44,613 bases of DNA from Acidimicrobiales bacterium (GTDB lineage Bacteria; Actinomycetota; Acidimicrobiia; Acidimicrobiales; SZUA-35): NCBI GenBank assembly GCA_020629695.1, contig JAHDCV010000029.1, positions 1-44,613 on the forward strand, given 5' to 3'. Under the pieces are notes generated by a model that was given only the letters and a program-made list of their open reading frames with translations, did not search any database and was not told the origin of the DNA. Positions 1-8,499 of the stretch are shown one piece after another (position 1 is the stretch's first letter; every line of letters begins with the position of its first letter). The position numbers and the translations under genes are program-made.

Positions 1-1574
1 AGCGCTGCCCTCGCCGCCGGGTAGTCGGCCTTGCCGTTCGCCTTCCGGGCCAAGGTCTCCACGACGACTACCCGCTTCGGCACCTTGTAGCCGGCGAGCC
101 GACCGTCCTTCAGGAAGGCTCGGAGCTCGGCCTCGTCGACGGCGCCCGCATCGGCTTCGACCACCGCCGCCACGGCCTGCCCCCACTGCGGGTCGTCGAC
201 CCCGACGACGAGGCAGTCCCGCACGGCCGGATGTGTCTTCACGGCCTCCTCGACCTCTTCGGGGAAGACCTTCTCCCCGGCGGTGTTGATGCAATTGCTC
301 CCACGACCGAGCAGGTGGATCGAACCGTCGGCCGACACCGTGCACATGTCCCCGGGGAACGAGTACCGCACCCCGTCGATCGTGCGGAACGTCGACGCCG
401 TTTTCTCCGGGGCGTTGTGATAGCCGAGCGGCTGGGGCCCGCCGACCGCGAGCCAACCCACGGTGCCGCTGCCCGGTTCGACCGGCTGGTCGGCGTCGTC
501 GAAGACCCGACAGTTCGGGCCGAGTTCGAACGACGCCGTGTCGGGCCCTCCGGCCGCGGTCGACGCGGTCGAGCCGATGGACGCCGCCTCGGTGGAGGCC
601 AGCAGATCGAGCAGGACCATGCCCGGGTGGATGTCGAGCAGGCGTTCCTTGATCGGCGCACTCCAGATGGCCCCCGTCGACCCGATGATCCGGAGCGTGC
701 GAATCGCCTCGGGCCGATCGGCCAGCGCGTCGAGCATGGGCCGGGCGAACGAGTCCCCGACGATCACGATGCCCTCGACGGCGTGTTGTTCGATCAGGTC
801 GAGATGGTGCGCCGCGTCGAAGCCGTCGGCGTTGTCGGTGACGACCGCCGTGTCGCCGTTGCACATCATCGTGATGCCCATCCAGAGCGCGGCGCCGTGC
901 ATGAGTGGTGAGCCGACGAGGCCGATCGAGTACGCCTTCGGGCGAGCCTCGTCGCGGGTGAGGGCCACGATGGCCTCGGTGGTCACGCCATCGGGCAGCT
1001 CGGCCCCGAAGATCACGGTCGCCATGTCGCCGCACGCCCACACGACACCCTTGGGGTAGCCGGTGGTGCCGCCGGTGTAGATGAAGATCGGATCCTCGTG
1101 CTGCCGATCCAATCCGAGCGGCGCTGCGTCGTGGGCGGCGATCGCGGCCTCGTAGCCGAGCGTGCCGTCGCCCGGTGTGCCCCCGACCTGGATCAACGTG
1201 CGGCCGGCCAGCACGTCGTCGTCGAGATCGGCCAACACGCCGGCCAGGCGGTGGTCGAACACGACGACCCGGGCGTCGGCATCGGCGACGAGATGGGCGA
1301 CCTCGTGCGCGACGTAGCGGTAGTTGATGTTGGCGTGGGCGAGGCGGGCCTTGAACGTGGCGGCCAACAGCTCCAGGTACTCGGCCCCGTTGAACAGGAA
1401 GAAGGCGACCCGGTCACCCGGCGCAGCGTCCGCATCGAGCAGGGCCCGAGCGAGGGCGTTGGTGCGGCGGTCGAACTCGGCCCACGTGGTGACCCCCCCG
1501 TCGTGCACGATCGCCGGCTTGTTCCCGAGGGCCGGACCGATCGCGTCGAGGATGTCGCCGAAGTTCGTGCCCAT
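1..1574 (-). CDS. AMP-dependent acyl-CoA ligase (FadD-type), 3' end beyond the window
   Basis: This is a class I adenylate-forming enzyme that activates a carboxylic acid through an acyl-AMP and transfers it to coenzyme A. The frame reads back from an ATG at 1574 through 524 codons and leaves the window without a stop, so only the extreme C-terminus is missing. The AMP-binding loop YTGGTTGYPKGV is at residues 166-177. A C-terminal block containing GRGSNCINTAGEKVFPEEVEE and a late lysine in KANGKADY matches the hinge and catalytic lysine of the family. The INTAGEKVFPEEVEE wording recalls FadD17/FadD19-like ligases of Actinobacteria, which act on steroid or branched side chains; that substrate is inference. 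The ATG shares one base with the TGA of the upstream lactonase gene, so the two are probably translationally coupled. Confidence 0.88.
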   Translation of the reverse strand, partial: MGTNFGDILDAIGPALGNKPAIVHDGGVTTWAEFDRRTNALARALLDADAAPGDRVAFFLFNGAEYLELLAATFKARLAHANINYRYVAHEVAHLVADADARVVVFDHRLAGVLADLDDDVLAGRTLIQVGGTPGDGTLGYEAAIAAHDAAPLGLDRQHEDPIFIYTGGTTGYPKGVVWACGDMATVIFGAELPDGVTTEAIVALTRDEARPKAYSIGLVGSPLMHGAALWMGITMMCNGDTAVVTDNADGFDAAHHLDLIEQHAVEGIVIVGDSFARPMLDALADRPEAIRTLRIIGSTGAIWSAPIKERLLDIHPGMVLLDLLASTEAASIGSTASTAAGGPDTASFELGPNCRVFDDADQPVEPGSGTVGWLAVGGPQPLGYHNAPEKTASTFRTIDGVRYSFPGDMCTVSADGSIHLLGRGSNCINTAGEKVFPEEVEEAVKTHPAVRDCLVVGVDDPQWGQAVAAVVEADAGAVDEAELRAFLKDGRLAGYKVPKRVVVVETLARKANGKADYPAARAA

Positions 1575-2431
1575 CAGGCCGCGCCGTGGCTCGCCGACGG
1601 CACGTCGACCCGCATGGTCCGGATCGAACCGAGGCCGAGGCCGGCGACCTGGTCGGGGGCGCTGCCCGGAGCACACAGGGCGAACAGCGTGCGACCGTCG
1701 TCGCCACCGAGCACACACGCGAAACACCCGTCGCCGGTCTCGACCGAATCGGTGACCTCGCCACCTTCGACGACACGGACCACCCGACCCCCGACGGCAT
1801 CGGCGAACCAGATGCCGCCGTCGGCGTCGAGATCACAGCCATCCGGTGCCGTGCCGGGGATGTCGGCCCAGACCCGGCCGTTCGAGAGTGTCGCATCGTC
1901 GGCGATGTCGTACGCCCGGTAGCGGGCACCGAAGCTCTCGCCGACGATCAGCGTCGAGCCGTCGGGTGTGATGACGGCGCCGTTCGGGAACAACAGGTCG
2001 TCGGCGACGGTCTCGACACTCCCGTCCGGGCGGACGAGTGCGAGCTTCGCCGGGGTCACGTTCCGGAAGTCGGTGACGATGTCCCAGCCGAAGTTGCCGA
2101 CATAGGCGTTGCCGTTGCCGTCCACGACCATGTCGTTGCAGTGGAACGTGGCGATGTCGCCGAGATCGGCGTGCTCCGCCAATTCGTCGTCCGCGAAGCG
2201 CAGGACCTTCCGGTCCAGCATGGAGACGAGCAACAGCGAGCCGTCCGGCATCCAACCGAGACCGGAGGGTTGCGCGTCGCCGGGGAGCTCGAGGATCGTC
2301 TCCCGTCGGCCGTCCTCGCCGACCGCGTACACCCGGTGTTGGTAGAAGTCGGAGTACCACAGCCGGCCGTCCCGCCAGCGCGGCCCCTCTCCGAAGTCGA
2401 GACCGTCGAGGAAGGGTTCGAACTGCGCCAT
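1574..2431 (-). CDS. SMP-30/gluconolactonase-family protein
   Basis: This 285-residue protein belongs to the SMP-30/gluconolaconase/LRE-like six-bladed beta-propeller family, metal-dependent hydrolases of lactones or related esters. It opens with the typical DFGEGPRW block, whose Glu15 is the expected first metal ligand. Later it carries NDMVVDGNGNAYVGNFG, LFPNGAVITPDG and GCDLDADGGIWFADA, which supply the usual Asn and Asp ligands. No signal peptide is seen, so it should be cytoplasmic. It is the first gene of a two-gene minus-strand unit, and its TGA overlaps the ATG of the acyl-CoA ligase (TGATG). A TAGGTT hexamer 6 nt before the ATG suggests a leaderless transcript. The substrate is unknown; coupling to a CoA ligase suggests ring opening followed by acid activation. 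Confidence 0.85.
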   Translation of the reverse strand: MAQFEPFLDGLDFGEGPRWRDGRLWYSDFYQHRVYAVGEDGRRETILELPGDAQPSGLGWMPDGSLLLVSMLDRKVLRFADDELAEHADLGDIATFHCNDMVVDGNGNAYVGNFGWDIVTDFRNVTPAKLALVRPDGSVETVADDLLFPNGAVITPDGSTLIVGESFGARYRAYDIADDATLSNGRVWADIPGTAPDGCDLDADGGIWFADAVGGRVVRVVEGGEVTDSVETGDGCFACVLGGDDGRTLFALCAPGSAPDQVAGLGLGSIRTMRVDVPSASHGAA

Positions 2432-2437
2432 GGGGCG

Positions 2438-2443
2438 AACCTA
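2438..2443 (-). promoter_or_regulatory. -10 hexamer TAGGTT, leaderless start of the SMP-30 gene
   Basis: On the minus strand TAGGTT lies 6 nt before the ATG at 2431, and no Shine-Dalgarno sequence is present. This spacing places the transcription start at or next to the start codon. Confidence 0.55.
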
Positions 2444-2476
2444 GGCGAGGGCCGGTTCGCTGTCAGAGGCCGTTCG

Positions 2477-2482
2477 TAAGGT
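2477..2482 (+). promoter_or_regulatory. -10 hexamer TAAGGT, leaderless start of the helicase gene
   Basis: TAAGGT lies 7 nt before the ATG at 2490, with no Shine-Dalgarno sequence. Only 58 bp separate this start codon from the divergent one at 2431, so the two promoters must share upstream DNA. Confidence 0.5.
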
Positions 2483-2489
2483 CCCCCTC

Positions 2490-4583
2490 ATGGCCGCCGC
2501 GATCACCACACCCCCTCCCGCACGCGTCTCCGCCGGCACGGACGAGCCGTCCGCGCTGGACCGGATGTCGTTGAACGCGGAACAGACCGCGGCGGCCACC
2601 CATCGCGGCACACCGCTCCTGGTCGTGGCCGGTGCGGGCACCGGCAAGACCAAGACCCTCGTCGCCCGACTCACGTCGTTGCTGGACGAAGGTGTCGACC
2701 CGTCACGGGTCCTGTTGTTGACGTTCACCCGCCGAGCCGCGGCCGAGATGCTCGGCCGTGTCGAGGCGGCCGCCGGTCACGGCGCACGACAGGTCTGGGG
2801 CGGCACCTTCCACGCCGTCGCCAACCGCCTGCTCCGATCCGTGGCGACCCAGATCGGCCTCGCCCCCGACTTCACACTCCTCGACCCGGCCGACGTCGGC
2901 GATCTGTTCTCGATGATCCGCTCCGAACACGTGACGGCGGGCGGACGCCGGTTCCCGAAGTCGGACACGATCGCGTCGATCTACAGCCGGACCGTCAACG
3001 CGCAGGCCCCGCTCGACGACGTGCTCCGCAAGGACTTCGGCTGGTGCATCGAGCACCGCGAGGCACTCGGCCACATGTTCGACGGCTACACCCGGGCGAA
3101 GCGCCAGCAGAACGTCCTGGACTACGACGATCTCCTCCTGTTCTGGCGGGCGGTCATGGCCTCCCCCCTCGGTGCGGAGCTCCGGGGTCGGTTCGATCAC
3201 GTGCTCGTCGACGAGTACCAGGACACGAACCCGATCCAGGCCGACATCGTGAACGGCCTGTGCCAGGGGGACGCGGCAGCGACGTTGTGCGTGGTCGGCG
3301 ACGACGCACAGGCGATCTACGGCTTCCGTGCCGCCACCGTCGCCCACCTGCGGGAGTTCGAGGCCAGCTACCCCGAAGCCCACGTCGTCACGCTCGAGCA
3401 GAACTATCGATCCACCACACCGATCCTGGATCTGGCCAACGCCGTCCTGGCCCAATCGCCGAACCATCGCCGCAAGCAGCTCTGGACCCGGCGTTCGGGC
3501 ACCCGCCGACCCGAGCTCGTCACCTGCCACGACGAGGCCGACCAGGCCAGGGTCGTGTGTGATCAGATCCTCGAGGCACGCGAACGCGGGATCGACCTCC
3601 AGGAACAAGCCGTGTTGTTCCGGGCCGGCCACCACGCCGACCAGCTCGAACTGGAGCTGACCCGCCGCGACGTGCCGTACGTGAAGTTCGGCGGGCTGTC
3701 CTATCTCGAGACGGCCCACGTGAAGGATCTGCTCTCGTTGCTCAGGATCGCCGACAATCCCGACGACCGTCTCGCGTGGCACCGGGTGCTCACCATGCTC
3801 GACGGTGTCGGTCCGGCGACGGCCGGCCGACTCCTCGACGAGCTCGGCGTCGACGACGAGGCGTCGGACGCGCTGTCGAGGTTCATCGACGGCGCCGGCG
3901 AGATGCCGGAGAGCGCCGAGCTGGCCGCCGCCGAACTCCGCGCCGCCCTGGGCGACTGCCGTGACGGCGAGCTGGACTGCCGCCACCAGGTCGACCGGCT
4001 CCGCCCCTACTGCGTGTTGACCTTTCCCGGCCGCTACGACAACGCCCCGGCCCGCCTCGGCGATCTCGAACAGCTCGCCGCCTCGGCCGGCGACCAGACC
4101 GATCGGAGCCGGTTCCTCACCGAGCTCATGCTCGATCCGCCGTCGAAGACCTCCGACCGCGCCGGGCCGCCGCATCGGGACGACGATTGGCTGACCCTGT
4201 CCACCATCCACTCGGCCAAGGGCGGCGAGTGGCGACGGGTGCACCTGCTGCACGCCGCCGACGGCAACCTGCCCGCCGACATGGCCATCTCGGATGCCGA
4301 CGGTCTCGACGAGGAACTCCGCCTCGCCTACGTCGCCCTCACCCGGGCGAAGGACGAGCTCACCGTGACGTTCCCGCTCCGCTTCCACGTGCACAAACAA
4401 CGCCGCGACGACCGCCACGTCTACGCACAGCTTTCCCGCTTCCTCGAACCCGTCCGCGGACACTTCGACGAGTCGTCGACGTCGGCGGCCGGAGGCGCCA
4501 CCACGATCGATCTCGATCCGAATCTCCGAGTCGGCGTGGCCGACGAGGTCGACAGCCTGCTCGGTTCCCTCTGGTCGAGCTGA
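2490..4583 (+). CDS. UvrD/PcrA-like superfamily 1 ATP-dependent DNA helicase
   Basis: This 697-residue protein carries the full SF1A helicase set. A Q-motif-like LNAEQ lies near residue 28, the Walker A loop GAGTGKT at 48-54, Walker B DEYQDTN at 241-247, motif III VGDDAQAIYGFR at 269-280, motif IV QNYRS at 304-308, motif V TIHSAKGGEW from 572, and motif VI LAYVALTRAKDEL at 612-624. Such enzymes unwind DNA 3' to 5' in excision repair, replication restart or recombination. It is slightly shorter than typical UvrD or PcrA (about 720-770 residues), and I see no C-terminal nuclease domain. The ATG at 2490 is favoured by the -10 hexamer 7 nt upstream. The next gene, 39 nt downstream, encodes a DNA glycosylase, consistent with a repair role. 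UvrD, PcrA and other SF1 paralogues cannot be told apart here. Confidence 0.92.
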   Translation: MAAAITTPPPARVSAGTDEPSALDRMSLNAEQTAAATHRGTPLLVVAGAGTGKTKTLVARLTSLLDEGVDPSRVLLLTFTRRAAAEMLGRVEAAAGHGARQVWGGTFHAVANRLLRSVATQIGLAPDFTLLDPADVGDLFSMIRSEHVTAGGRRFPKSDTIASIYSRTVNAQAPLDDVLRKDFGWCIEHREALGHMFDGYTRAKRQQNVLDYDDLLLFWRAVMASPLGAELRGRFDHVLVDEYQDTNPIQADIVNGLCQGDAAATLCVVGDDAQAIYGFRAATVAHLREFEASYPEAHVVTLEQNYRSTTPILDLANAVLAQSPNHRRKQLWTRRSGTRRPELVTCHDEADQARVVCDQILEARERGIDLQEQAVLFRAGHHADQLELELTRRDVPYVKFGGLSYLETAHVKDLLSLLRIADNPDDRLAWHRVLTMLDGVGPATAGRLLDELGVDDEASDALSRFIDGAGEMPESAELAAAELRAALGDCRDGELDCRHQVDRLRPYCVLTFPGRYDNAPARLGDLEQLAASAGDQTDRSRFLTELMLDPPSKTSDRAGPPHRDDDWLTLSTIHSAKGGEWRRVHLLHAADGNLPADMAISDADGLDEELRLAYVALTRAKDELTVTFPLRFHVHKQRRDDRHVYAQLSRFLEPVRGHFDESSTSAAGGATTIDLDPNLRVGVADEVDSLLGSLWSS

Positions 4584-4610
4584 CGAGCGGAGATCGCGCC
4601 ACAGGTCGCC

Positions 4611-4616
4611 TACGGT
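4611..4616 (+). promoter_or_regulatory. -10 hexamer TACGGT, leaderless start of the AlkA-like gene
   Basis: TACGGT lies 6 nt before the ATG at 4623 without a Shine-Dalgarno sequence. The glycosylase may therefore have its own promoter despite following the helicase closely. Confidence 0.45.
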
Positions 4617-4622
4617 TCGGCG

Positions 4623-5507
4623 ATGCCGTCCCGGACGATCGAGGTCCCCCCGTTACTGCGGGTGCGCGCCACGATCGCCGGCGCCAAGACGGCCCGAGCC
4701 ACACCGGCCGGCGACGTCTGGTGGTCGACCGAGACCCCGATCGGCGACGGCACCGCCCGTCTCGTGCCGGTCTCGGAGACCCGGGTCGAGGCCGAGGCCT
4801 GGGGGGCGGGCGCCGAGTGGCTGCTCGACCACACCCCGGGCCTGCTCGGTTGCGAGGACGATCTCGACGGGTTCCGACCTGACGGGATCGTCGGACGTTG
4901 GTGGTTGGAGCGTCCGTTCCGCCTGACCAAGACCAACCGCCTGTGGGATGCCCTCGTCGTGGCGATCCTCGGCCAGAAGGTCCAGGTGGCCAACGCCTAC
5001 CGGAGCCGGCGACTGATCGCCCGACAGCACGGGCGACCTGCGCCGGGACCGACCGAGGACTTCATCCTCCCCGGCCCGGAAATCGTGGCCGAGCTCGGCT
5101 ACGCCGACTTCCACGGTCTCGGCGTCGAGCGAAAGCGGACCGAGATCCTCCGGACCGCCGCCCGGGAGTTCCGCCGTCTCGACCATCTGCACGACGCCGA
5201 ACCCGCCGCGGTCCAGGCGCGCCTGCAGCGCCTCCGCGGCATCGGCCCGTGGACGGCAGCGATGACCACGTCGATGGCACTCGGTGATCCCGACGCCGTG
5301 CCGGTCGGCGACTTCCACATCCCCAACACCATCGCCTGGCATCTCGCCGGTGAACCCCGCGGCACCGACGAACGGATGCTCGAACTCCTCGAGCCGTACG
5401 TGGGGCATCGGTGGCGGGTCGTCCGTCTGGCGAAGAGCGCCGGCTCCGCGCCGAAGTACGGACCGAAGCTCAGCTTGACCGACCACGGGCTGCACCTCGG
5501 CCGATGA
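4623..5507 (+). CDS. AlkA-like DNA-3-methyladenine glycosylase (HhH-GPD family)
   Basis: This 294-residue protein is a helix-hairpin-helix base-excision glycosylase that should remove alkylated purines such as 3-methyladenine. The HhH element LQRLRGIGPWTAAM spans about residues 201-214. It is followed by the GPD segment PDAVPVGDFHIPN, whose Asp230 is the expected catalytic aspartate. The N-terminal 95 residues are not strongly similar to the AlkA beta domain. The stop TGA overlaps the ATG of the DUF72 gene (ATGA at 5504-5507), indicating coupling. A second, distinct AlkA-type domain is fused to Ada at 17539-18942, so the organism has at least two alkyl-base glycosylases. Confidence 0.88.
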   Translation: MPSRTIEVPPLLRVRATIAGAKTARATPAGDVWWSTETPIGDGTARLVPVSETRVEAEAWGAGAEWLLDHTPGLLGCEDDLDGFRPDGIVGRWWLERPFRLTKTNRLWDALVVAILGQKVQVANAYRSRRLIARQHGRPAPGPTEDFILPGPEIVAELGYADFHGLGVERKRTEILRTAAREFRRLDHLHDAEPAAVQARLQRLRGIGPWTAAMTTSMALGDPDAVPVGDFHIPNTIAWHLAGEPRGTDERMLELLEPYVGHRWRVVRLAKSAGSAPKYGPKLSLTDHGLHLGR

Positions 5508-6391
5508 CCGCCACGTTGCTGGTGGGCTGCCCGATGTGGGCGCACCGGCCGTGGATCGGCCGGTTCTTCCCGCCGGAGACGAAGGCCGGCGGCGAACTCG
5601 TGCCCTACGCGCACTGGTGCTCGGCCGTCGAAGGCAACACGAGCTTCTACGCGCTGCCGAGCGAGTCGACCATCGCGAACTGGGCCGAGCAGGCACCGCC
5701 GTGGTTCCGGTTCTGCTTCAAGTTCGGATCGGACATCACCCACGATCGCCGTCTCCGCAACACCCAGGACCTCGTCGCCATGACCCTCCGTCGTTTCGAG
5801 CCGCTCGGCGATCGACTCGGGCCGATGCAGATCCAGCTCCCCGGCTCCTTCGGCCCCGACGATCTCGGCGCACTCGACACGTTCCTCCACACCCTCCCCC
5901 TCGACCTCGATGTCGCCGTCGAAGTCCGCCACCCGGCGTTCGAGGCCGACGCGGCGGCCGAACGTCCACTCAACGACCTGCTCGCCCATCACGGGGCGGA
6001 CCGGGTGCTGCTCGACAGTCGGGCGCTGTTCGCCGTACCGCCCCGGACACCGGAAGCCCGCGAGGCATGGGAGCGCAAACCCCGCCTCCGGGTCCGGCCC
6101 GTCGCCACCGGGAGATTTCCGATCGTGCGCCTCATCGGGGCCGACGAGCCCGCACCACTCGACGACACCCTCGAGAGCTGGATTCCGCGGCTCGTGCGAT
6201 GGCTCGAGCACGACGCCACGCCGTACCTGTTCATCCACACACCGAGCAACGACGATGGTCCCGCACTCGCTCGCGACGCCCACGACCGGGTGGCCGCTGC
6301 CTACCGGTCGGCGACCGGCGCCGACCTCACACCCTTGCCGGACAACCGCGCCCATCGAGCCCCCACGCAGGACGGCTTGTTCGTCGACTGA
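5504..6391 (+). CDS. DUF72 (YecE-like) family protein
   Basis: This 295-residue protein matches the DUF72/YecE family, predicted TIM-barrel proteins of unproven function. Family landmarks are the opening LLVGCPMWAHRPWIGRFFPP, the EGNTSFYALPSESTIANW segment, FCFKFGSDITHDRRL and AVEVRHPAF. I place the start at the ATG at 5504, which overlaps the glycosylase stop by ATGA. The open frame extends further upstream, but only inside the glycosylase gene and without family similarity. The coupling to a glycosylase hints at nucleic-acid maintenance, but that is inference from position only. Confidence 0.85.
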   Translation: MTATLLVGCPMWAHRPWIGRFFPPETKAGGELVPYAHWCSAVEGNTSFYALPSESTIANWAEQAPPWFRFCFKFGSDITHDRRLRNTQDLVAMTLRRFEPLGDRLGPMQIQLPGSFGPDDLGALDTFLHTLPLDLDVAVEVRHPAFEADAAAERPLNDLLAHHGADRVLLDSRALFAVPPRTPEAREAWERKPRLRVRPVATGRFPIVRLIGADEPAPLDDTLESWIPRLVRWLEHDATPYLFIHTPSNDDGPALARDAHDRVAAAYRSATGADLTPLPDNRAHRAPTQDGLFVD

Positions 6392-6436
6392 CCCCGAATC
6401 CACCGGCACGACGATCCGCGTGACGAACGCGGCTGG

Positions 6437-6442
6437 TAGAAC
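6437..6442 (+). promoter_or_regulatory. -10-like hexamer TAGAAC, possible leaderless start
   Basis: TAGAAC lies 6 nt before the GTG at 6449. The same hexamer at the same spacing precedes the ATG of the AdaA-AlkA gene at 17539. Confidence 0.4.
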
Positions 6443-6448
6443 GAACGG

Positions 6449-7669
6449 GTGGACGTCATCATCGTCGGAGCCGGCCTGGCCGGGCTCGCAGCAGCCGTCG
6501 ATCTCCAGAGCCGTGGACACGAAGTCCGCATCCTCGAGGCCTCCGACGGCGTCGGCGGGCGGGTGCGAACCGACGTCGTCGGTGATGGCCATCTCGCCGA
6601 TCGCGGCTTCCAGATCCTGCTCTCGGCCTATCCCGAAGCACAGGAACTGCTCGACTACGACGCCCTCGACCTGCAGGCCTTCAGCCCGGGTTCCCTGATC
6701 CGTTGGAACGGCGCCTTCCATCATCTCGGCGACCCCCTGCGGGACCCCTCGTCGCTGTTGCCGACGCTCCGAGCCCCGGTCGGCTCGCCGCTCGACAAGG
6801 CCCGGATCCTCAAGTGGCGGCTCGAGACGACCCGGGGTCCGATCTCGGCGTTGTGGCAGCGTGAGGACGTCACCGCGGCGACCCGCCTCGAAGAACTCGG
6901 ATTCTCCGAGGCCATGCGGGATCGCTTCCTGCGCCCGCTGTTCGCCGGCATCACGCTCGAGCCCGAACTGCAGGGATCGAGCCGGGTGATCGACTTCGTG
7001 TTCCGCATGCTCGCCACCGGTGATGCCGTCGTGCCAGCCGCCGGTATGGGAGCGATCCCCGACCAGCTCGCTGCGAAACTCGGCGATCACGTGCTGCTCC
7101 GTCACCCGGTCGTCGAGGTCGGCGGCCACCACGTGGTGATGGCCAACGGAGAACGGCACGACGCCGACGCCGTGGTCGTCGCCACCGGCGTCGACGGTGC
7201 CCGTGAACTGACCGGCACGGCCGAACGGCCCTGGCGGGGTGTCACGACCGTCTGGTTCGGCGCCGACGAGGCGCCCCACGACCAGCGGCTCTTGGCGCTG
7301 AACGGTCATGGCGTCACGCCCATCAACTCGATGGCGGTCATGTCGAACGTCGCTCCCGCCTACGCCCCGGCGGGCAGGGCCACGATCCAGGTCTCGGCGC
7401 CGTCGCTCGACGAGGGCCTCGCCGACGCGATGACGGACACGCTCGTGCAGTGGTACGGCCCCGTGGTGCGGAACTGGGAGCGGCTCCGGGTCGACCGGAT
7501 CGCGAAGGCCCAGCCCGCACAGCTGACCGGCCTCGACCGCCCCGGCGCCATCCGGGCTTCATCGGGAGCGGTCGTGTGCGGCGACCACACCACCGACGCA
7601 TCGATCAACGGGGCGCTCGCCGCCGGCCGGGCCGGCGCCCGCCTGGTCGTCGAGAACACCGGACGCTGA
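6449..7669 (+). CDS. FAD-dependent amine oxidase/phytoene desaturase-like oxidoreductase
   Basis: This 406-residue flavoprotein has the N-terminal dinucleotide-binding fold VIIVGAGLAGLAAAVDLQ, with glycines 7, 9 and 12 and the ribose-binding Glu30. The flavin-contact motif GVGGRVRTD follows. A C-terminal AAGRAGARLVV segment is typical of the NAD(P)/FAD-dependent oxidoreductases that include protoporphyrinogen oxidase, phytoene desaturase and monoamine oxidase. No membrane segment is seen. The GTG start at 6449 is the only one that keeps the Rossmann strand at the very N-terminus, and the TAGAAC hexamer supports it. The substrate cannot be assigned. There are no carotenoid or haem genes alongside. 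Confidence 0.85.
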   Translation: MDVIIVGAGLAGLAAAVDLQSRGHEVRILEASDGVGGRVRTDVVGDGHLADRGFQILLSAYPEAQELLDYDALDLQAFSPGSLIRWNGAFHHLGDPLRDPSSLLPTLRAPVGSPLDKARILKWRLETTRGPISALWQREDVTAATRLEELGFSEAMRDRFLRPLFAGITLEPELQGSSRVIDFVFRMLATGDAVVPAAGMGAIPDQLAAKLGDHVLLRHPVVEVGGHHVVMANGERHDADAVVVATGVDGARELTGTAERPWRGVTTVWFGADEAPHDQRLLALNGHGVTPINSMAVMSNVAPAYAPAGRATIQVSAPSLDEGLADAMTDTLVQWYGPVVRNWERLRVDRIAKAQPAQLTGLDRPGAIRASSGAVVCGDHTTDASINGALAAGRAGARLVVENTGR

Positions 7670-7715
7670 CGCACGCGGACACCCCGACGGCCAGGCGGCG
7701 ACGCGGAGCGCAGCA

Positions 7716-7727
7716 GCACCCGGGTGC
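7716..7727. promoter_or_regulatory. 12-bp palindrome GCACCCGGGTGC upstream of the LLM gene
   Basis: A perfect 12-bp inverted repeat ends 4 bp before the TAGGTT hexamer of the next gene, inside the promoter spacer. It could be an operator, but short GC palindromes are common in such DNA. Confidence 0.25.
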
Positions 7728-7731
7728 GCAG

Positions 7732-7737
7732 TAGGTT
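7732..7737 (+). promoter_or_regulatory. -10 hexamer TAGGTT, leaderless start of the LLM gene
   Basis: TAGGTT lies 6 nt before the ATG at 7744 with no Shine-Dalgarno sequence. Confidence 0.55.
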
Positions 7738-7743
7738 CGGGCC

Positions 7744-8499
7744 ATGATCTCCGTCGGCGTTCAGCTCCAGCCCCAGCACTGCACCATCGATGCCATCCGC
7801 GACGCCTGGCGGGCCGCGGACGAGTCGGGGCTCGACTCCATCTGGACCTGGGACCACTTCTTCCCACTGTTCGGCGACCCCGACGGCACGCACTTCGAGG
7901 GTTGGACCCTGCTCGCCGCCATGGCGACGGAGACCAGCAACGCCAGGCTCGGCATGCTCGTCGGCTGCAACAGCTACCGGAACCCGGAGCTGCTCGCCGA
8001 CATGGCTCGCACCATGGACCATCTCTCCGGGGGCCGCATGTACCTCGGCATCGGGTCGGGCTGGTTCGAGCGCGACTACGCCGAGTACGGCTACGACTTC
8101 AGCACCGCAGGCGGCCGACTCACCGACCTCCGCGATGCCCTGCCGCGGATCAAGAACCGGCTGATGAACCTCAACCCCCGACCTCTCGGCGAACTCCCGC
8201 TGATGATCGGCGGCGGGGGCGAGAAGCGAACGCTCAAGTACACGGCGCAGTTCGCGGACGCCCACAACACCTTCGGCCCGCCGGATGTGTACGCCCACAA
8301 GATGACCGTGCTGAACGAGTGGTGTGCCGAGGTCGGCCGTGATCCGTCCGAGATCGAACGCACCGTCGCGATCGACGGCAGCCAGCTCGACTGGGCCGAC
8401 GAGCTCGTCGCGGCAGGCGCGACGCACATCATCGTGATGACCCCGCAGCCGTTCGATCTCGATCCCGCACTCGAGCTCCGGGCCCGCCTCAACCCCTGA
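7744..8499 (+). CDS. LLM-class (luciferase-like) F420-dependent oxidoreductase
   Basis: This 251-residue protein is a bacterial-luciferase-like TIM-barrel oxidoreductase of the type that in Actinobacteria usually uses cofactor F420 or FMN. Diagnostic segments are GLDSIWTWDHFFPL near residue 30, LGMLVGCNSYRNPELLADMARTMDHLSGGRMYLGIGSGWFERDY in the middle, and PLMIGGGGEKRTL near 155. It is shorter than the 300-350 residues of many family members, but both ends look intact. The TGA shares one base with the ATG of mutM (TGATG at 8497-8501), so the two form a coupled pair. No functional link to MutM is known to me, and the substrate is unassigned. Confidence 0.87.
   Translation: MISVGVQLQPQHCTIDAIRDAWRAADESGLDSIWTWDHFFPLFGDPDGTHFEGWTLLAAMATETSNARLGMLVGCNSYRNPELLADMARTMDHLSGGRMYLGIGSGWFERDYAEYGYDFSTAGGRLTDLRDALPRIKNRLMNLNPRPLGELPLMIGGGGEKRTLKYTAQFADAHNTFGPPDVYAHKMTVLNEWCAEVGRDPSEIERTVAIDGSQLDWADELVAAGATHIIVMTPQPFDLDPALELRARLNP

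Noticed and set aside
2703-4463. A 1.8-kb minus-strand open frame opposite the helicase
   Set aside because: The plus strand carries every SF1 helicase motif; the opposite frame is a composition shadow.
5099-7309. A 2.2-kb minus-strand open frame opposite the DUF72 and FAD genes
   Set aside because: It spans two unrelated sense genes and their intergenic gap and has no domain.
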